Notes: a model not told the origin generated them from the sequence alone. Counted from the first letter of the stretch, positions 27,531 through 37,145 are shown. The stretch is 64,000 nucleotides of DNA from Caedibacter sp052030685 (GCF_052030685.1 NZ_JBQAJM010000012.1:4473-68472), one strand, 5' to 3'. Translations and numbers: made by a program.

Positions 27531-29447
27531 TCAACTTACTCGACCTTTTTTCTCAATTTCTGACAACAAAAGCTCAGCAAGTGCATCAATCGTCAACGCA
27601 CCTAGATCGCTACCATCTTGCTTTCTGACGGTGATTTGACCCAAAGACTGCTCTTTTTCTCCAGCAATCGCCATAAATGGCACTCGTGCTAAAGTGTGCT
27701 CGCGGATTTTAAACCCTATTTTTTCATTTCTCAAGTCAATTTGTGTACGAATACCAAGTTTTCTTAATTTTTGCTCAACTTCTTTAAGATATTGATCTTG
27801 TTTATTACTAATTCCCGTTAATACCACCTGCACCGGTGACAACCATACAGGCAATTTACCTGCATAATGCTCAATCAATACACCAATAAATCGCTCAAGT
27901 GAACCAACAATCGCACGATGCAACATCACCGGCACTTGCTTTTCACTATTTTCATCAATAAATGTCGCCCCCAAGCGCATTGGCATGGACAAATCTAGCT
28001 GAATCGTGCCACACTGCCAACTGCGCCCTATCGCATCCTTTAAATGAAATTCAATTTTAGGACCATAAAATGCACCCTCTCCAGGCAAATAATCAAAAGC
28101 CACCTTTTGATTATGAAGCGCATCTGCTAAGGCTTTTTCTGATTTATCCCAGATATCATCAGAACCGACGCGATTTTCAGGACGAAGCGCAAGTTTGACA
28201 TCAAAATCAGTAAAGCCAAAATCGCGATAAACCTCAAAGCATTGCTCAACCATTTGTGCCACTTCAGCTTCGATCTGCGCCTCTGTACAGAAAATATGCC
28301 CATCATCTTGCGTAAAACTTCTGACACGCAACAAACCATGCAAAGCACCCGATGCTTCATTTCTATGAACCACACCAAATTCTGCCATGCGAATGGGTAA
28401 ATCACGATAGCTATGCAAATGATGATTATAAACCTGAACGCAAGTTGGGCAATTCATCGGACGAATCGCATAATCACGATTCTCTGAGTGTGTCATAAAC
28501 ATATTCTCAGCATACTTTGCGGCATGCCCTGACTTCTCCCACATCGAGATATCAGCGATCAATGGCGTCCTAATCTCAGTGCAACCATATTTCTCATTTG
28601 ATGCACGCATATAATCTTCAACAACACGCCAGATGGCAGTGCCCTTTGGATGCCAAAAAGCAATACCAGGGGATTCTTCTTGGAAGTGATAAAGATCAAG
28701 TGCCTTACCAATCTTGCGATGATCACGTTTTTCAGCTTCTTCAAGACGTGTTAAATATTGCTTTAATTGCTTCTTATCCGCCCAACAAGTGCCATAAATA
28801 CGCGTTAGCATTTCATTGTTTGAGTCACCACGCCAATATGCGCCTGCCACACGCATTAATTTAAAAGCCTTTAGATGTGATGTATTTGGCACATGTGGTC
28901 CACGGCACAAATCGGTAAAGTCACCCTGTGAATATAAACTCAATACTTCTCCTTGCGGCAAATCAGCAATAATCTCTGCTTTATATTTCTCGCCAATAGC
29001 TTCAAAGTAAGTGATCGCATCATCACGTGATTTAACGGCACGTGTCACGACTTCCGCCTGTGCCGCTAATTCATACATCCGCTTTTCGATCTTTTCTAAA
29101 TCTTCAGGTGTAAACGCACGTTCATAAGCAAAGTCATAATAAAATCCATCCTCAATCACCGGTCCAATGGTGACTTGCGCATTGGGATAAAGCTGCTTCA
29201 CCGCTTGCGCCAACAAGTGCGCGCAGGAGTGACGTAAAATTTCTAAGCCTTTATCATCCTTTGCCGTAATCAATTTCACGGTTGCATCATGCTCTACAAT
29301 AAAACTTGTATCTACTTCTTTGCCATTGACAATACCAGCCAGGGTAGCTTTTGCTAAACCCTGCCCAATATCCAAGGCAACGTTATACACGGAAATAGGT
29401 TTCTCAAACGCACGCTGCGACCCGTCCGGCAAGGTAATTACAGGCAT
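27531..29447 (-). CDS. thrS: Threonyl-tRNA synthetase
   Basis: Charges tRNA-Thr. The 638-residue protein has all four domains: the TGS domain (1-62), the editing domain (HSCAHLLAQAV), the class II catalytic core with the zinc cysteine in RPMNCPTC and the motif 2 loop RNEASGALHGLLRVRSFTQDD, and the C-terminal anticodon-binding domain ending in EIEKKGRVS. It heads the operon thrS-infC-rpmI-rplT. A GGAGTGA ribosome binding site precedes the ATG. Confidence 0.97.
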   Translation of the reverse strand: MPVITLPDGSQRAFEKPISVYNVALDIGQGLAKATLAGIVNGKEVDTSFIVEHDATVKLITAKDDKGLEILRHSCAHLLAQAVKQLYPNAQVTIGPVIEDGFYYDFAYERAFTPEDLEKIEKRMYELAAQAEVVTRAVKSRDDAITYFEAIGEKYKAEIIADLPQGEVLSLYSQGDFTDLCRGPHVPNTSHLKAFKLMRVAGAYWRGDSNNEMLTRIYGTCWADKKQLKQYLTRLEEAEKRDHRKIGKALDLYHFQEESPGIAFWHPKGTAIWRVVEDYMRASNEKYGCTEIRTPLIADISMWEKSGHAAKYAENMFMTHSENRDYAIRPMNCPTCVQVYNHHLHSYRDLPIRMAEFGVVHRNEASGALHGLLRVRSFTQDDGHIFCTEAQIEAEVAQMVEQCFEVYRDFGFTDFDVKLALRPENRVGSDDIWDKSEKALADALHNQKVAFDYLPGEGAFYGPKIEFHLKDAIGRSWQCGTIQLDLSMPMRLGATFIDENSEKQVPVMLHRAIVGSLERFIGVLIEHYAGKLPVWLSPVQVVLTGISNKQDQYLKEVEQKLRKLGIRTQIDLRNEKIGFKIREHTLARVPFMAIAGEKEQSLGQITVRKQDGSDLGALTIDALAELLLSEIEKKGRVS

Positions 29448-29616
29448 TATTCACTCCAGATGTTATTATTTTCATTAGGCTTGCTCTTTAAGTTTAAGCA
29501 AAGCAATAAGTCTATAGGTAGAGTATTTTCAAGTATTACCATAGCTGCTGTCAAGCGTTGTGGTTTTGTTTCAGCAGCTCCCGCTGTATTTTATACTTCA
29601 ATAGACCTGATGCGAT

Positions 29617-30462
29617 CTATTTTGCCATTTTTTGCTTAACTTCTTGACGCAAGTTTCTAACAAACTCAACCATAAACACAATAATCGTTGCCAAAATAAG
29701 CGATAGTATGATACCCAACACAATAATCATTGGTGAGGTTAAACCAACCGGTTTATAAGACCTAATCATCCCACCATAAATAAGGACACTGTGATCAAGC
29801 GTTTTTAATTGTGATTTATAATGCTGTATTGTTATATTGTTGCTAAACATTTGATTTTGATAGGATAAAATGGTGTTAGACAGATTATTTAACAGTGCTT
29901 GACCATTGACCGTTGCCAAGTCTTGTGATCTAGTTAAGCTGTCCATGTTATGCTGAAATTGATTAACTGTGTCACCGTACACTTTATTTTGTTGTTGTAA
30001 TTGCGCAAGGTTGAACTCAACATTCTTCTGCCAATTATTAATATTGTTGATATATTGCTGTTGTTTTTGGATATAAGCAATAAATTGAGTAAATAATTCA
30101 TTAACCTGTCCTTGTTCTTTGTATTTTGCTTTGACATGAAGCATTAACTTTGCTACGTCAAACTGCATTTTATCCTTTAATTTATCTTCTGATGATTTAC
30201 CATTATCTTGATATTGTTTATAGTAAATATCAATCAATTTTGAGAGCTTACCCTCCCCCATAACACTCATCAATTGCCCATTATCAATATAACTAGGTCC
30301 TAAAAGATAAGCGCTATATTCGTAGTTATCTTGATGCTTAATACCATAAACAATACTCAAAATCGCACCAAGCACTACAAGAACAAACCATAATTTAATA
30401 TGCTTAATTAGGGTCACCAATAAATCACTGATGCTAATAATATCATTGTCCTGTTGTGACAT
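29617..30462 (-). CDS. Wzz-type polysaccharide chain length regulator
   Basis: A 281-residue protein with two membrane helices, at about 32-52 and 241-265, flanking a coiled-coil periplasmic domain rich in Gln, Asn and Lys. This is the co-polymerase plan that sets O-antigen chain length. The proline-rich segment before helix 2 reads KPVGLTSPMIIVLGIILS, matching the P-x2-P-x4-S-P motif in a reduced form. It lies at the promoter-distal end of the polysaccharide locus, after the PglF-like dehydratase, supporting Wzy-dependent assembly. Sequence similarity to well-studied Wzz is low. Confidence 0.8.
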   Translation of the reverse strand: MSQQDNDIISISDLLVTLIKHIKLWFVLVVLGAILSIVYGIKHQDNYEYSAYLLGPSYIDNGQLMSVMGEGKLSKLIDIYYKQYQDNGKSSEDKLKDKMQFDVAKLMLHVKAKYKEQGQVNELFTQFIAYIQKQQQYINNINNWQKNVEFNLAQLQQQNKVYGDTVNQFQHNMDSLTRSQDLATVNGQALLNNLSNTILSYQNQMFSNNITIQHYKSQLKTLDHSVLIYGGMIRSYKPVGLTSPMIIVLGIILSLILATIIVFMVEFVRNLRQEVKQKMAK

Positions 30463-30594
30463 ACTTTTCCTTTTTTTCTTTTTTTTCTTTTTTGTTATCT
30501 GTTTGCAAACGCTAGCAGAAATATAATAAATTGATGATAACTATGCAATGAAAGGTTTTGGTTATTTTGATTCAACATGTTTAATAACCTTGTT

Positions 30595-32379
30595 TTACAA
30601 AGACTCGATAACTTTAAGTAAACTTTCTTTTGTCGCATTTGTTTTTAACAAACTAAGTATAGCGTTTATTTTATCACTCTCTAGATGAATGGATTGACCA
30701 ATTAATAATTTATCAAAACCTGAGCTTCTGAGCTCTTCTTTTGAATAAAATAATTCTTCATACATTTTCTCACCAGGTCTCAACCCTGTGAATTCAATAT
30801 TAATCTGCTCATAAGGCTTTTTACCAGAAAGCTTTATCATTTGCTCAGCAAGCTTAACGATCTTTACAGGCTCTCCCATTTCAAGCACAAAAGTTTCTCC
30901 ACCTACGCCGATAGCACAAGATAAAATAACCAATAGTGAAGCCTCTGGAATCGTCATAAAATAACGTTCAATATCTTTGTGCGTCACTGTAATGGGCCCG
31001 CCACTCTCCAATTGCTTTTTAAATAATGGGACAACGCTACCTGCAGAACCCAACACATTGCCAAAGCGTGTGATCATGAACTTTGTATGTTCACTTTTTT
31101 GAGCATTCACATATAACTCAGCCACGCGCTTTGTCGCGCCCATAACGTTTGTTGGATTAACAGCTTTATCCGTTGACACAAGAAGAAAGCGCTCGACTTT
31201 ATATTGCAGACTCAAATCAACAACCTGCTTAGTCCCTAAAATATTGTTTTGAATGGCTATTTCTGGCTGATCTTCCAACAGTGGCACATGCTTATATGCT
31301 GCCGCATGAAAGACGACATCAATTTTATTTCTCTCAAACACCTGCGTTAGTGCCTCGGTATCTATTACACTTGCCAGAATAAACTGTAAGTCTGTTTGAC
31401 AAGGATATGCACTAAGCTCTTTCTCAATCAAATAGAGATTATATTCACTATGATCCAAAATAATGAGTGTTTTTGGAGATGATTTTTTGAGTAACTGACG
31501 GCATATCTCAGAGCCAATAGATCCAGCACCACCTGTGACCAATATTGCTTTATCCAGATAGGCTTTATCCAATTCATTTGAGTTAATAATAACCTGGTCG
31601 CGCCCCAGAAGATCTTCAATTTTTATCTCTTGCAAATCAGTCAGTTTAGCGCCGTGTGTTAACTCCATTAACGATGGTAAAATTTTAACAGGCAAGCCAA
31701 GCTTTGAGACTTTCTGATACAGCGTTTGTAATTTTACTTTATCAAGTGATGGAATAGCGATTAAAACTTCGTCTGCTGGGTGTTTTGTTAAAAAATCTCG
31801 CTCGTCTAGGAAGTTAACAGGTCCAATGATTTTATTATTACGTAATAACTTACCATGCAATGCTTTATCATCATCAAAGATACCTAAGACATTATAAGGT
31901 CGATTAAGCGCATCATTCTCACGTAAAAATAAACTTGCACCACTCCCCCCCCCAATGATAATCAGTTTCTTTGCATGCTTTTTCCTCATTCCCAACAAAT
32001 ACTGCCGGTAAAAAAATCGTCCTGCTAAAGTAATTAAAAGCGTCAATACCGGATAAAACAGTACTTCAGAGCGAGCAATAAAATCCATCCTATTAGCAAT
32101 AAACTCTAGACCAAAAAAAATAATCACTCCCAAAATAACTGAATAAATATTCCTCTTTAAGTCTTCTGCCGACACTGTTTTCCATAGCGAGGCATAGGTA
32201 CGAAAAATCTTGGTTGATATAGCAAATGCAATCGCTATAAATATAAACTGTCGAAAACTAAAACCACTTACTCTTCCCCATATAAGCGCATGCACAATCC
32301 CCCATGAGAGTAAGGCTGAGAAAATATCGTAAACAAAGACAATCCACGCACTTTTATTTTTTATTAGGCTTATTTTCAT
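30595..32379 (-). CDS. UDP-GlcNAc 4,6-dehydratase, PglF/WbpM-like membrane enzyme
   Basis: A 594-residue protein with four N-terminal membrane helices (about 12-32, 45-60, 80-95, 107-122), a linker Rossmann domain (IIGGGSG, 141-147) and a C-terminal SDR dehydratase domain (VTGGAGSIGS, 281-290). The active site has D404 and K405 in STDKAVNPTNVMGATK, and methionine M413 in place of the usual tyrosine of YxxxK, as is normal for this family. It makes the UDP-4-keto-6-deoxy sugar used by the aminotransferase next door. The neighbours (PglE-, PglD- and PglC-like) suggest a UDP-di-N-acetylbacillosamine-like route. Confidence 0.88.
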   Translation of the reverse strand: MKISLIKNKSAWIVFVYDIFSALLSWGIVHALIWGRVSGFSFRQFIFIAIAFAISTKIFRTYASLWKTVSAEDLKRNIYSVILGVIIFFGLEFIANRMDFIARSEVLFYPVLTLLITLAGRFFYRQYLLGMRKKHAKKLIIIGGGSGASLFLRENDALNRPYNVLGIFDDDKALHGKLLRNNKIIGPVNFLDERDFLTKHPADEVLIAIPSLDKVKLQTLYQKVSKLGLPVKILPSLMELTHGAKLTDLQEIKIEDLLGRDQVIINSNELDKAYLDKAILVTGGAGSIGSEICRQLLKKSSPKTLIILDHSEYNLYLIEKELSAYPCQTDLQFILASVIDTEALTQVFERNKIDVVFHAAAYKHVPLLEDQPEIAIQNNILGTKQVVDLSLQYKVERFLLVSTDKAVNPTNVMGATKRVAELYVNAQKSEHTKFMITRFGNVLGSAGSVVPLFKKQLESGGPITVTHKDIERYFMTIPEASLLVILSCAIGVGGETFVLEMGEPVKIVKLAEQMIKLSGKKPYEQINIEFTGLRPGEKMYEELFYSKEELRSSGFDKLLIGQSIHLESDKINAILSLLKTNATKESLLKVIESL

Positions 32380-32418
32380 TATTATCCCTTTTACTCCTCA
32401 CTTTTATCTAAAAGTGAA

Positions 32419-33585
32419 CTACATACTTGCTTGCTCTAGAACTTTTGTAATTATATTTATACTATTTTCAATATCATCATCTGATAATGTTGGATGGCAC
32501 AACAACATCAAGCTCCTCTCCCCTATACGTTTAGCATTAGCTAGTGGGTTATGCAGGCTATACTCACTGCCCATAAAAGCTTTTTCTTTATATATCTCTG
32601 AACAACTGCCACTAAAGCAGCTTACCCCTCTTGAGGTAATCTCTACTATCAAGTTATCACGACTCCAACCCTCTTTTAGTCTGCCCTCATTAACTAACAA
32701 ATAATATTTATAAAACGCGTGAATTATATCATTTGAATAATTTGGAGTTTCAACCGCTTCAAAGTTAGAAAAGGCATTTGTATATGCTTGTGCAATCTCA
32801 TTTCTTCTAGCAAGCCAATTTGGTAGTTTTTTCAACTGCATTCTACCAATTGCAGCCTGCATTTCAGTCATCCTGAAATTGGAGCCAAATGATCCATGTA
32901 ACCACCTAAAACCAGCCTCATGTTTATTATGAAAGACTGCATCATAACTTTTACCATGATCTTTATAGCTCCACGCTCGTTTAAAAAGACTTTCATCATT
33001 ACAAACTAACATACCTCCTTCGCCACCGGTTGTCATAATTTTATCCTGACAAAATGAAAATGAGCCAAAGTGCCCCCATGAACCTATCTTTTTCCCCTTA
33101 TACTCAGCACCATGAGCTTGAGCACAATCCTCTATAACATAAATTCCTTTTGCTAATGCCAACTTCATAATTTCATCCATTTCACATGGATAACCTGCAA
33201 GATGAACTGGAATAATCGCTTTTGTTTTATCAGTACATTTTTCTGCAATCGTAGCAGCTGTTATATTACCAGTATGAGAATCAACATCTGCCAGAACAGG
33301 AATCGCACCTACAGCAACAATGGCACTTGCCGAGGCAATAAATGTTCTTGGTGTCGTAATAACTTCATCACCATAACCCACATCACAAGCACGAAGTGCT
33401 AACTCCAGACTTACCGTTCCATTTGATAATGAAATGGCATAATCACAATCAATAAATTTAGCGAACTCTTCCTCAAACAGCTTGCACTCGTTGCCAGTCC
33501 AATAATTTACTTTGCCACTTCTTAAAACTTTTTCAACTGCCAAAATTTCATCTTCAGCAAAGTGCGGCCATGCGCCTAACGTCAT
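32419..33585 (-). CDS. DegT/DnrJ aminotransferase, PglE-like
   Basis: A 388-residue PLP-dependent sugar aminotransferase. The PLP lysine is K182 in FCQDKIMTTGGEGG, and the family's IEDCAQAHGA motif lies at 151-160. In the bacillosamine pathway PglE transfers an amino group from glutamate to C4 of the 4-keto sugar made by PglF. The position between PglF-like and PglD-like genes supports that role. Related enzymes (PseC, LegC, perosamine synthase) act on similar substrates, so the exact stereochemistry is open. Confidence 0.83.
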   Translation of the reverse strand: MTLGAWPHFAEDEILAVEKVLRSGKVNYWTGNECKLFEEEFAKFIDCDYAISLSNGTVSLELALRACDVGYGDEVITTPRTFIASASAIVAVGAIPVLADVDSHTGNITAATIAEKCTDKTKAIIPVHLAGYPCEMDEIMKLALAKGIYVIEDCAQAHGAEYKGKKIGSWGHFGSFSFCQDKIMTTGGEGGMLVCNDESLFKRAWSYKDHGKSYDAVFHNKHEAGFRWLHGSFGSNFRMTEMQAAIGRMQLKKLPNWLARRNEIAQAYTNAFSNFEAVETPNYSNDIIHAFYKYYLLVNEGRLKEGWSRDNLIVEITSRGVSCFSGSCSEIYKEKAFMGSEYSLHNPLANAKRIGERSLMLLCHPTLSDDDIENSINIITKVLEQASM

Positions 33586-33706
33586 TCAAAAATCCTCTAC
33601 TAATGTAAAAGTTAAATTTCAAAATTTTTAGATCTCTTGCTGTTATACACAACACGTTTACTATAAGGTTTGCGAATGGAAGTATACAGCTAACATTCAC
33701 AATATT

Positions 33707-34336
33707 CTATTCCTTTCTTTTAGCAGGAACTCCAACATAAGTACCTGACTCTGTAATATTGCAAACTACACTCGCTCCACAGCCTATTATTGAGTCATTC
33801 ACTATATGGATACATTGGCGAATCACTGAGTTAGCACCAATATAGACTTTTTCATCTACGCAACATCCTCCACACACCACCGCTCCGGGAGATAACTGTG
33901 AGTGACTCAAGATACTGACATCATGTTCGATAATAACCCCTGTATTAATGATTACATTAGCTCCTATATTACTATCTGGATTGATAATAACACCCGCTAA
34001 AATAACACTTCCTTCACTTACTATAACATTGCGAGCGATTATACTTTGAGGGTGGATAATTGTTGCGGCATGATAGCCTTGCTTTTTATACTTTAAAAAC
34101 TGCTCTTTTCTCGTATTGTCACAGCCTATAGCAACGATAAAACAATCTATTTTTTTCCCACTCAAATGAGAGGAGTGAATAACCTCATACCCTAGAATTG
34201 TTTTCCCGTTTTCAGGAATTGGGTCATCCTGAATAACAGCCTGAATAGTGTATTTACCTTGAGCTAATATTGCATCCACTACAACCTTGGCATGCCCGCC
34301 TGCACCGATAACTACGATATTTTCACCTTTACTCAT
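33707..34336 (-). CDS. Sugar O/N-acetyltransferase, PglD/NeuD-like
   Basis: A 209-residue protein. An N-terminal Rossmann-like domain (IVVIGAGGHAKVVVDAI, residues 6-22) is followed by a left-handed beta-helix of hexapeptide repeats from about residue 90. This is the PglD/NeuD architecture, where acetyl-CoA acetylates the 4-amino group of a UDP-sugar. The general-base histidine is likely H134 in IIEHDVSI. The start overlaps the end of the sugar transferase gene by eight bases, as pglC and pglD often do. Confidence 0.88.
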   Translation of the reverse strand: MSKGENIVVIGAGGHAKVVVDAILAQGKYTIQAVIQDDPIPENGKTILGYEVIHSSHLSGKKIDCFIVAIGCDNTRKEQFLKYKKQGYHAATIIHPQSIIARNVIVSEGSVILAGVIINPDSNIGANVIINTGVIIEHDVSILSHSQLSPGAVVCGGCCVDEKVYIGANSVIRQCIHIVNDSIIGCGASVVCNITESGTYVGVPAKRKE

Positions 34337-34955
34337 CGCTTCTTGCGCTCCCTGTAAACTTCTCCATCGTTACATGCTTGCCACTGGATATATCACTACG
34401 CTTTATCACTTTTAAAAAAGTCATCCATAATATTTTTAAATCCAATAAAAAAGTTCTATTCTCTACATACCAAACATCTAGCTCAAACTTCTCCTCCCAA
34501 GTTATAGCATTACGCCCATTCACCTGAGCCCAACCTGTAATTCCTGGTTTCACCAAATGTCTTCTTGCTTGTCGAGAATTATACAAAGGTAAATACTCAA
34601 CCAACAATGCACGAGGACCAACAAAACTCATATCGCCTTTTAACACATTATATAATTGAGGAAGCTCATCTAAACTAGTACTCCTTAGAAATTTCCCAAA
34701 CTTAGTTAGCCTTTGTTCATCTGGCAGTAACTCACCATGAACATCCACCTTATCATTCATCGTACGAAATTTATAGATAGTAAATATTTTGCCATTCTTT
34801 CCTGGACGTTCTTGTTTGAACAAAACAGGACGACCAAGCTTAACTCCAATTAAAACACTAGTCACTAACAGAATTGGTAAACTCACAACAAGAATAACAC
34901 ATGCTAAAAATTTATCTAAAAACAACTTCATCTTTAAATCTTCTTCACTATACAT
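34329..34955 (-). CDS. Undecaprenyl-phosphate sugar-1-phosphate transferase, PglC-like
   Basis: A 208-residue (or 200-residue) monotopic phosphoglycosyl transferase. It has one re-entrant N-terminal helix (DKFLACVILVVSLPILL), the basic motif KLGRPVLFKQERPGKNG, and the catalytic DE pair in STSLDELPQL. Small PglC-type enzymes lack the large extra domains of WbaP. It starts repeat-unit synthesis by placing the first sugar phosphate on undecaprenyl phosphate. The ATG at 34955 overlaps an epimerase remnant; the ATG at 34931 is likely the original start. Confidence 0.9.
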   Translation of the reverse strand: MYSEEDLKMKLFLDKFLACVILVVSLPILLVTSVLIGVKLGRPVLFKQERPGKNGKIFTIYKFRTMNDKVDVHGELLPDEQRLTKFGKFLRSTSLDELPQLYNVLKGDMSFVGPRALLVEYLPLYNSRQARRHLVKPGITGWAQVNGRNAITWEEKFELDVWYVENRTFLLDLKILWMTFLKVIKRSDISSGKHVTMEKFTGSARSDE

Positions 34956-35034
34956 CTATTTCTGTATCAAAAATTGGACTCTTAACAAACTCGTTACCAA
35001 CAAAGCCCGTTGCACCAGTTATTAATACTTTCAT
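34948..35034 (-). pseudogene. N-terminal remnant of an NAD-dependent sugar epimerase
   Basis: A 28-codon frame starts with KVLITGATGFVGNEFV, the glycine-rich NAD-binding start of extended SDR sugar epimerases (GalE/Gne/WbpP group), and then stops. No further homology follows. Only the first beta-alpha unit survives directly in front of the PglC-like gene. In related loci an epimerase precedes the initiating transferase, so a deletion is likely. Confidence 0.8.
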
Positions 35035-35174
35035 AATATAATTACCCCTTTTACATTGTCTTTCTGATAATGCGCCTCAATTAAAGTAATACATAACTTA
35101 AATAACTCTAAACTCAAATTCGATATTTTACTTCTAAATCTCGCCAATAAATTATAACAATCACCTTTTGCCAT
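35031..35174 (-). pseudogene. Short frame overlapping the epimerase remnant, possible glycosyltransferase tail
   Basis: A 47-residue frame whose TGA overlaps the ATG of the epimerase remnant (ATGA), as in tightly coupled operons. The end (SLELFKLCITLIEAHYQKDN) looks like the C-terminal helix of a GT4 glycosyltransferase, but the similarity is weak. Its upstream part has no homologue I can recognise. It may be the 3' end of a gene deleted when the MNT/HEPN module arrived. Confidence 0.3.
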
Positions 35175-35232
35175 TTAGCTCAATGACTATGACGCTGCAT
35201 TATATATTAAAAGCGCTAATCTTTCTTGATGT

Positions 35233-35709
35233 TTAGTTTAAAAAATCAAACTTCTCTCGGCAGAACAAATTGATTCGATCATAAATATCAATCAAATCTA
35301 CACATGATTCGTAAATCGCATTGAGACTATCAACCATATCAACCACATTAAATCCATATTCATGCGCAACACTGTTTCTAATTTTTCTTAACCGAAGCCA
35401 ATGATCAGTGTATAACAACCCTAGCGCCTCTAATTTATTAAGGATATCGATAAATGACTGACGCTTAACATCCTCCGCCAACAGCATAAGCACCGTTGGA
35501 AAAAGCTTCTCACCCATCACATCTTGCAACTTAGCAAAGCGAAATAAGAACTGATCAATATGCTCAATTTCTTCATCACGAAATTTCTCATAATTAACCA
35601 CATCAAAAGGTAATTTGTGTTTCATGTTATTATAAGCGTAATTTATTCTCTTTTTGTGCTGGTCACATTCGTATAAAATTTTAACCATTTTATCTTGCAA
35701 TGGATTCAT
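35233..35709 (-). CDS. HEPN-domain putative toxin (HepT-like), module 1
   Basis: A 158-residue all-helical protein. The HEPN signature is R111-x4-H116-x-Y118 (RNSVAHEY), the RX4HXY motif of HepT ribonuclease toxins. In characterised type VII systems the tyrosine is AMPylated by the MNT partner to silence the toxin. The start overlaps the MNT gene by four bases. It is about half identical by eye to the HEPN protein at 49648. Alternative: a non-toxic nucleotidyltransferase substrate-binding partner of the HI0074 type. Confidence 0.82.
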   Translation of the reverse strand: MNPLQDKMVKILYECDQHKKRINYAYNNMKHKLPFDVVNYEKFRDEEIEHIDQFLFRFAKLQDVMGEKLFPTVLMLLAEDVKRQSFIDILNKLEALGLLYTDHWLRLRKIRNSVAHEYGFNVVDMVDSLNAIYESCVDLIDIYDRINLFCREKFDFLN

Positions 35710-36011
35710 AGCTCAACTCCATCTCTTAAGGCTATATCATCTATCAGGCGTTTATCATCACCCGCTTTTGCAATCACTATATCAATTTTTTGCTCACCCA
35801 GCACTTTCTCTAACGCAACCAGCAGATCAACTTTCCTGCTATAAGCACCTTCAATTTCCTCGTGCTTTTTGGGCAAAAGATATAAATCAATATCTCCCCC
35901 TCGCTTTGCGTCATCAACCCGACTACCAAATAAGAATACTCGCATGTCCCCACCAAAAATTGAATGAACACAAGCTTTTATTTTCAACACATTTTCTTTA
36001 CTTAAGCGCAT
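35706..36011 (-). CDS. MNT-type minimal nucleotidyltransferase (MntA-like antitoxin), module 1
   Basis: A 101-residue protein with the polymerase-beta fold in its smallest form: G29-S30, then D40 and D42 (GSRVDDAKRGGDIDL), and a third aspartate D77 in QKIDIVI. These are the metal and nucleotide ligands of MntA antitoxins, which AMPylate the HEPN toxin. It overlaps the HEPN gene by four bases and its own start lies in the tail of the truncated ATPase gene, so the three are one operon. Confidence 0.85.
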   Translation of the reverse strand: MRLSKENVLKIKACVHSIFGGDMRVFLFGSRVDDAKRGGDIDLYLLPKKHEEIEGAYSRKVDLLVALEKVLGEQKIDIVIAKAGDDKRLIDDIALRDGVEL

Positions 36012-36868
36012 AAAATACCCTTGTTGTTAAACCAATGATTACGATAATAAAAATCTTTACTGATAAATAATAAGATATCAAAGGGGTTATAGACTTTTTG
36101 CTTTTCACTTCCTGCAAAATTATAACCATTATCCCAATGCTTTAATGAGTCATAATCTACTTTACCTTGCTGCAAATGGTCGTTAAAAGTTTCTACTATT
36201 TCCACTTGATTATAGCCACAAATATCAGCATATTTAGCACCTAACGTTATATCATCTAAATTATTTAAATCACTAAACAAACTGACTTTGCTAAATTTTG
36301 AAACGCCAGTTAGCATCACAAACTTAATATATTCATCTTGCGCTTTTATGACACTATAAAAATTTTTTAAACGTTGGCGCATTGCTATAGCAAGATCACT
36401 ATTATATAAGATTGGTTTATCATACTCATCGATTAGAATAACCACCTGCTGATACCTAGTGCCAAGTTTGTTAATGAGATAAGAAAATTTGCTACTGATT
36501 TCACTATAAGGTTGCTCAATATTATAGCGCTCATAATACGCATCTAAAAATATGCTAATCTTCTCATCTAATGACTGCGGACTAGAGATATTGCCCTTAC
36601 CAAAACTAAAATGCAACACAGGATAAGTCATTTGCCAGTCCCAGTTTTCCTCTAAATAAAGCCCTTTAAATAATTCCCTATTGCCTGCAAAGGCATGCTT
36701 AATTGTATCGACCAATAGTGATTTACCAAAACGTCTAGGTCGTGATAGAAAATAACGCCCCGCACCCTTGTTCACTAACTTATCAACATGCTTGATTTTA
36801 TCGACATGAACATAGCCTTCAATGATTATTTTCTCAAAACTTGAGATACCAATCGGGAGTTTTTTCAT
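36002..36868 (-). pseudogene. AAA-ATPase-like/DUF1703 protein, C-terminally truncated (module 1)
   Basis: A 288-residue frame from the ATG at 36868. It matches the first 290 residues of the 517-residue protein at 50476 almost throughout, including the P-loop variant PRRFGKSLL and the Walker B VVILIDEYDKPI. At WFNNKGILCA it leaves the paralogue and stops, ten bases into the MNT gene. The whole C-terminal PD-(D/E)XK nuclease domain is missing, and a three-residue DNI deletion occurs after PIL. A deletion fused the middle of the gene to the MNT start. The ATPase core is intact, so a residual function is possible. Confidence 0.85.
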
Positions 36869-36886
36869 AAAATCACCTTTTATCAC

Positions 36887-37145
36887 TTAGCACTGATCCA
36901 ACATATCATCTAAAGAAAATCCTTCATAATGGATAGTATAACCTTGCGATTGCGACTGAACCAAATTCTTTGCTTTAGCTTTAAGCCGATTTAAAACAAT
37001 TTAATTTTTTGCTCGTTTAACTTCAACAACTAATGCTTCACGATTACGCTCATTAATCGCAACCTGTATTACAGTAACACGCATTACCATTTCATGTTTT
37101 AATTAATAGATCAACCCTAAATTCGCATTCAAAATTCAAGGTATC
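36887..37145 (-). pseudogene. Decayed PD-(D/E)XK nuclease-like remnant
   Basis: On the minus strand, DTLNFECEFRVDLLI is followed after a frameshift by MRVTVIQVAINERNREALVV and EVKRAKN (37001-37084). After one in-frame TAA come VLNRLKAKAKNLVQSQSQ and an end at 36889. The order RVD...LVVEVKR resembles the D...ExK core of restriction-like nucleases. Two lesions in under 260 bases show decay. It lies between a glycosyltransferase gene and the truncated ATPase. Confidence 0.55.

Noticed and set aside
29448..29616. Consensus promoter for thrS
   Set aside because: A TTGACA is present on the minus strand, but no -10 lies at a suitable distance, so it was not listed.
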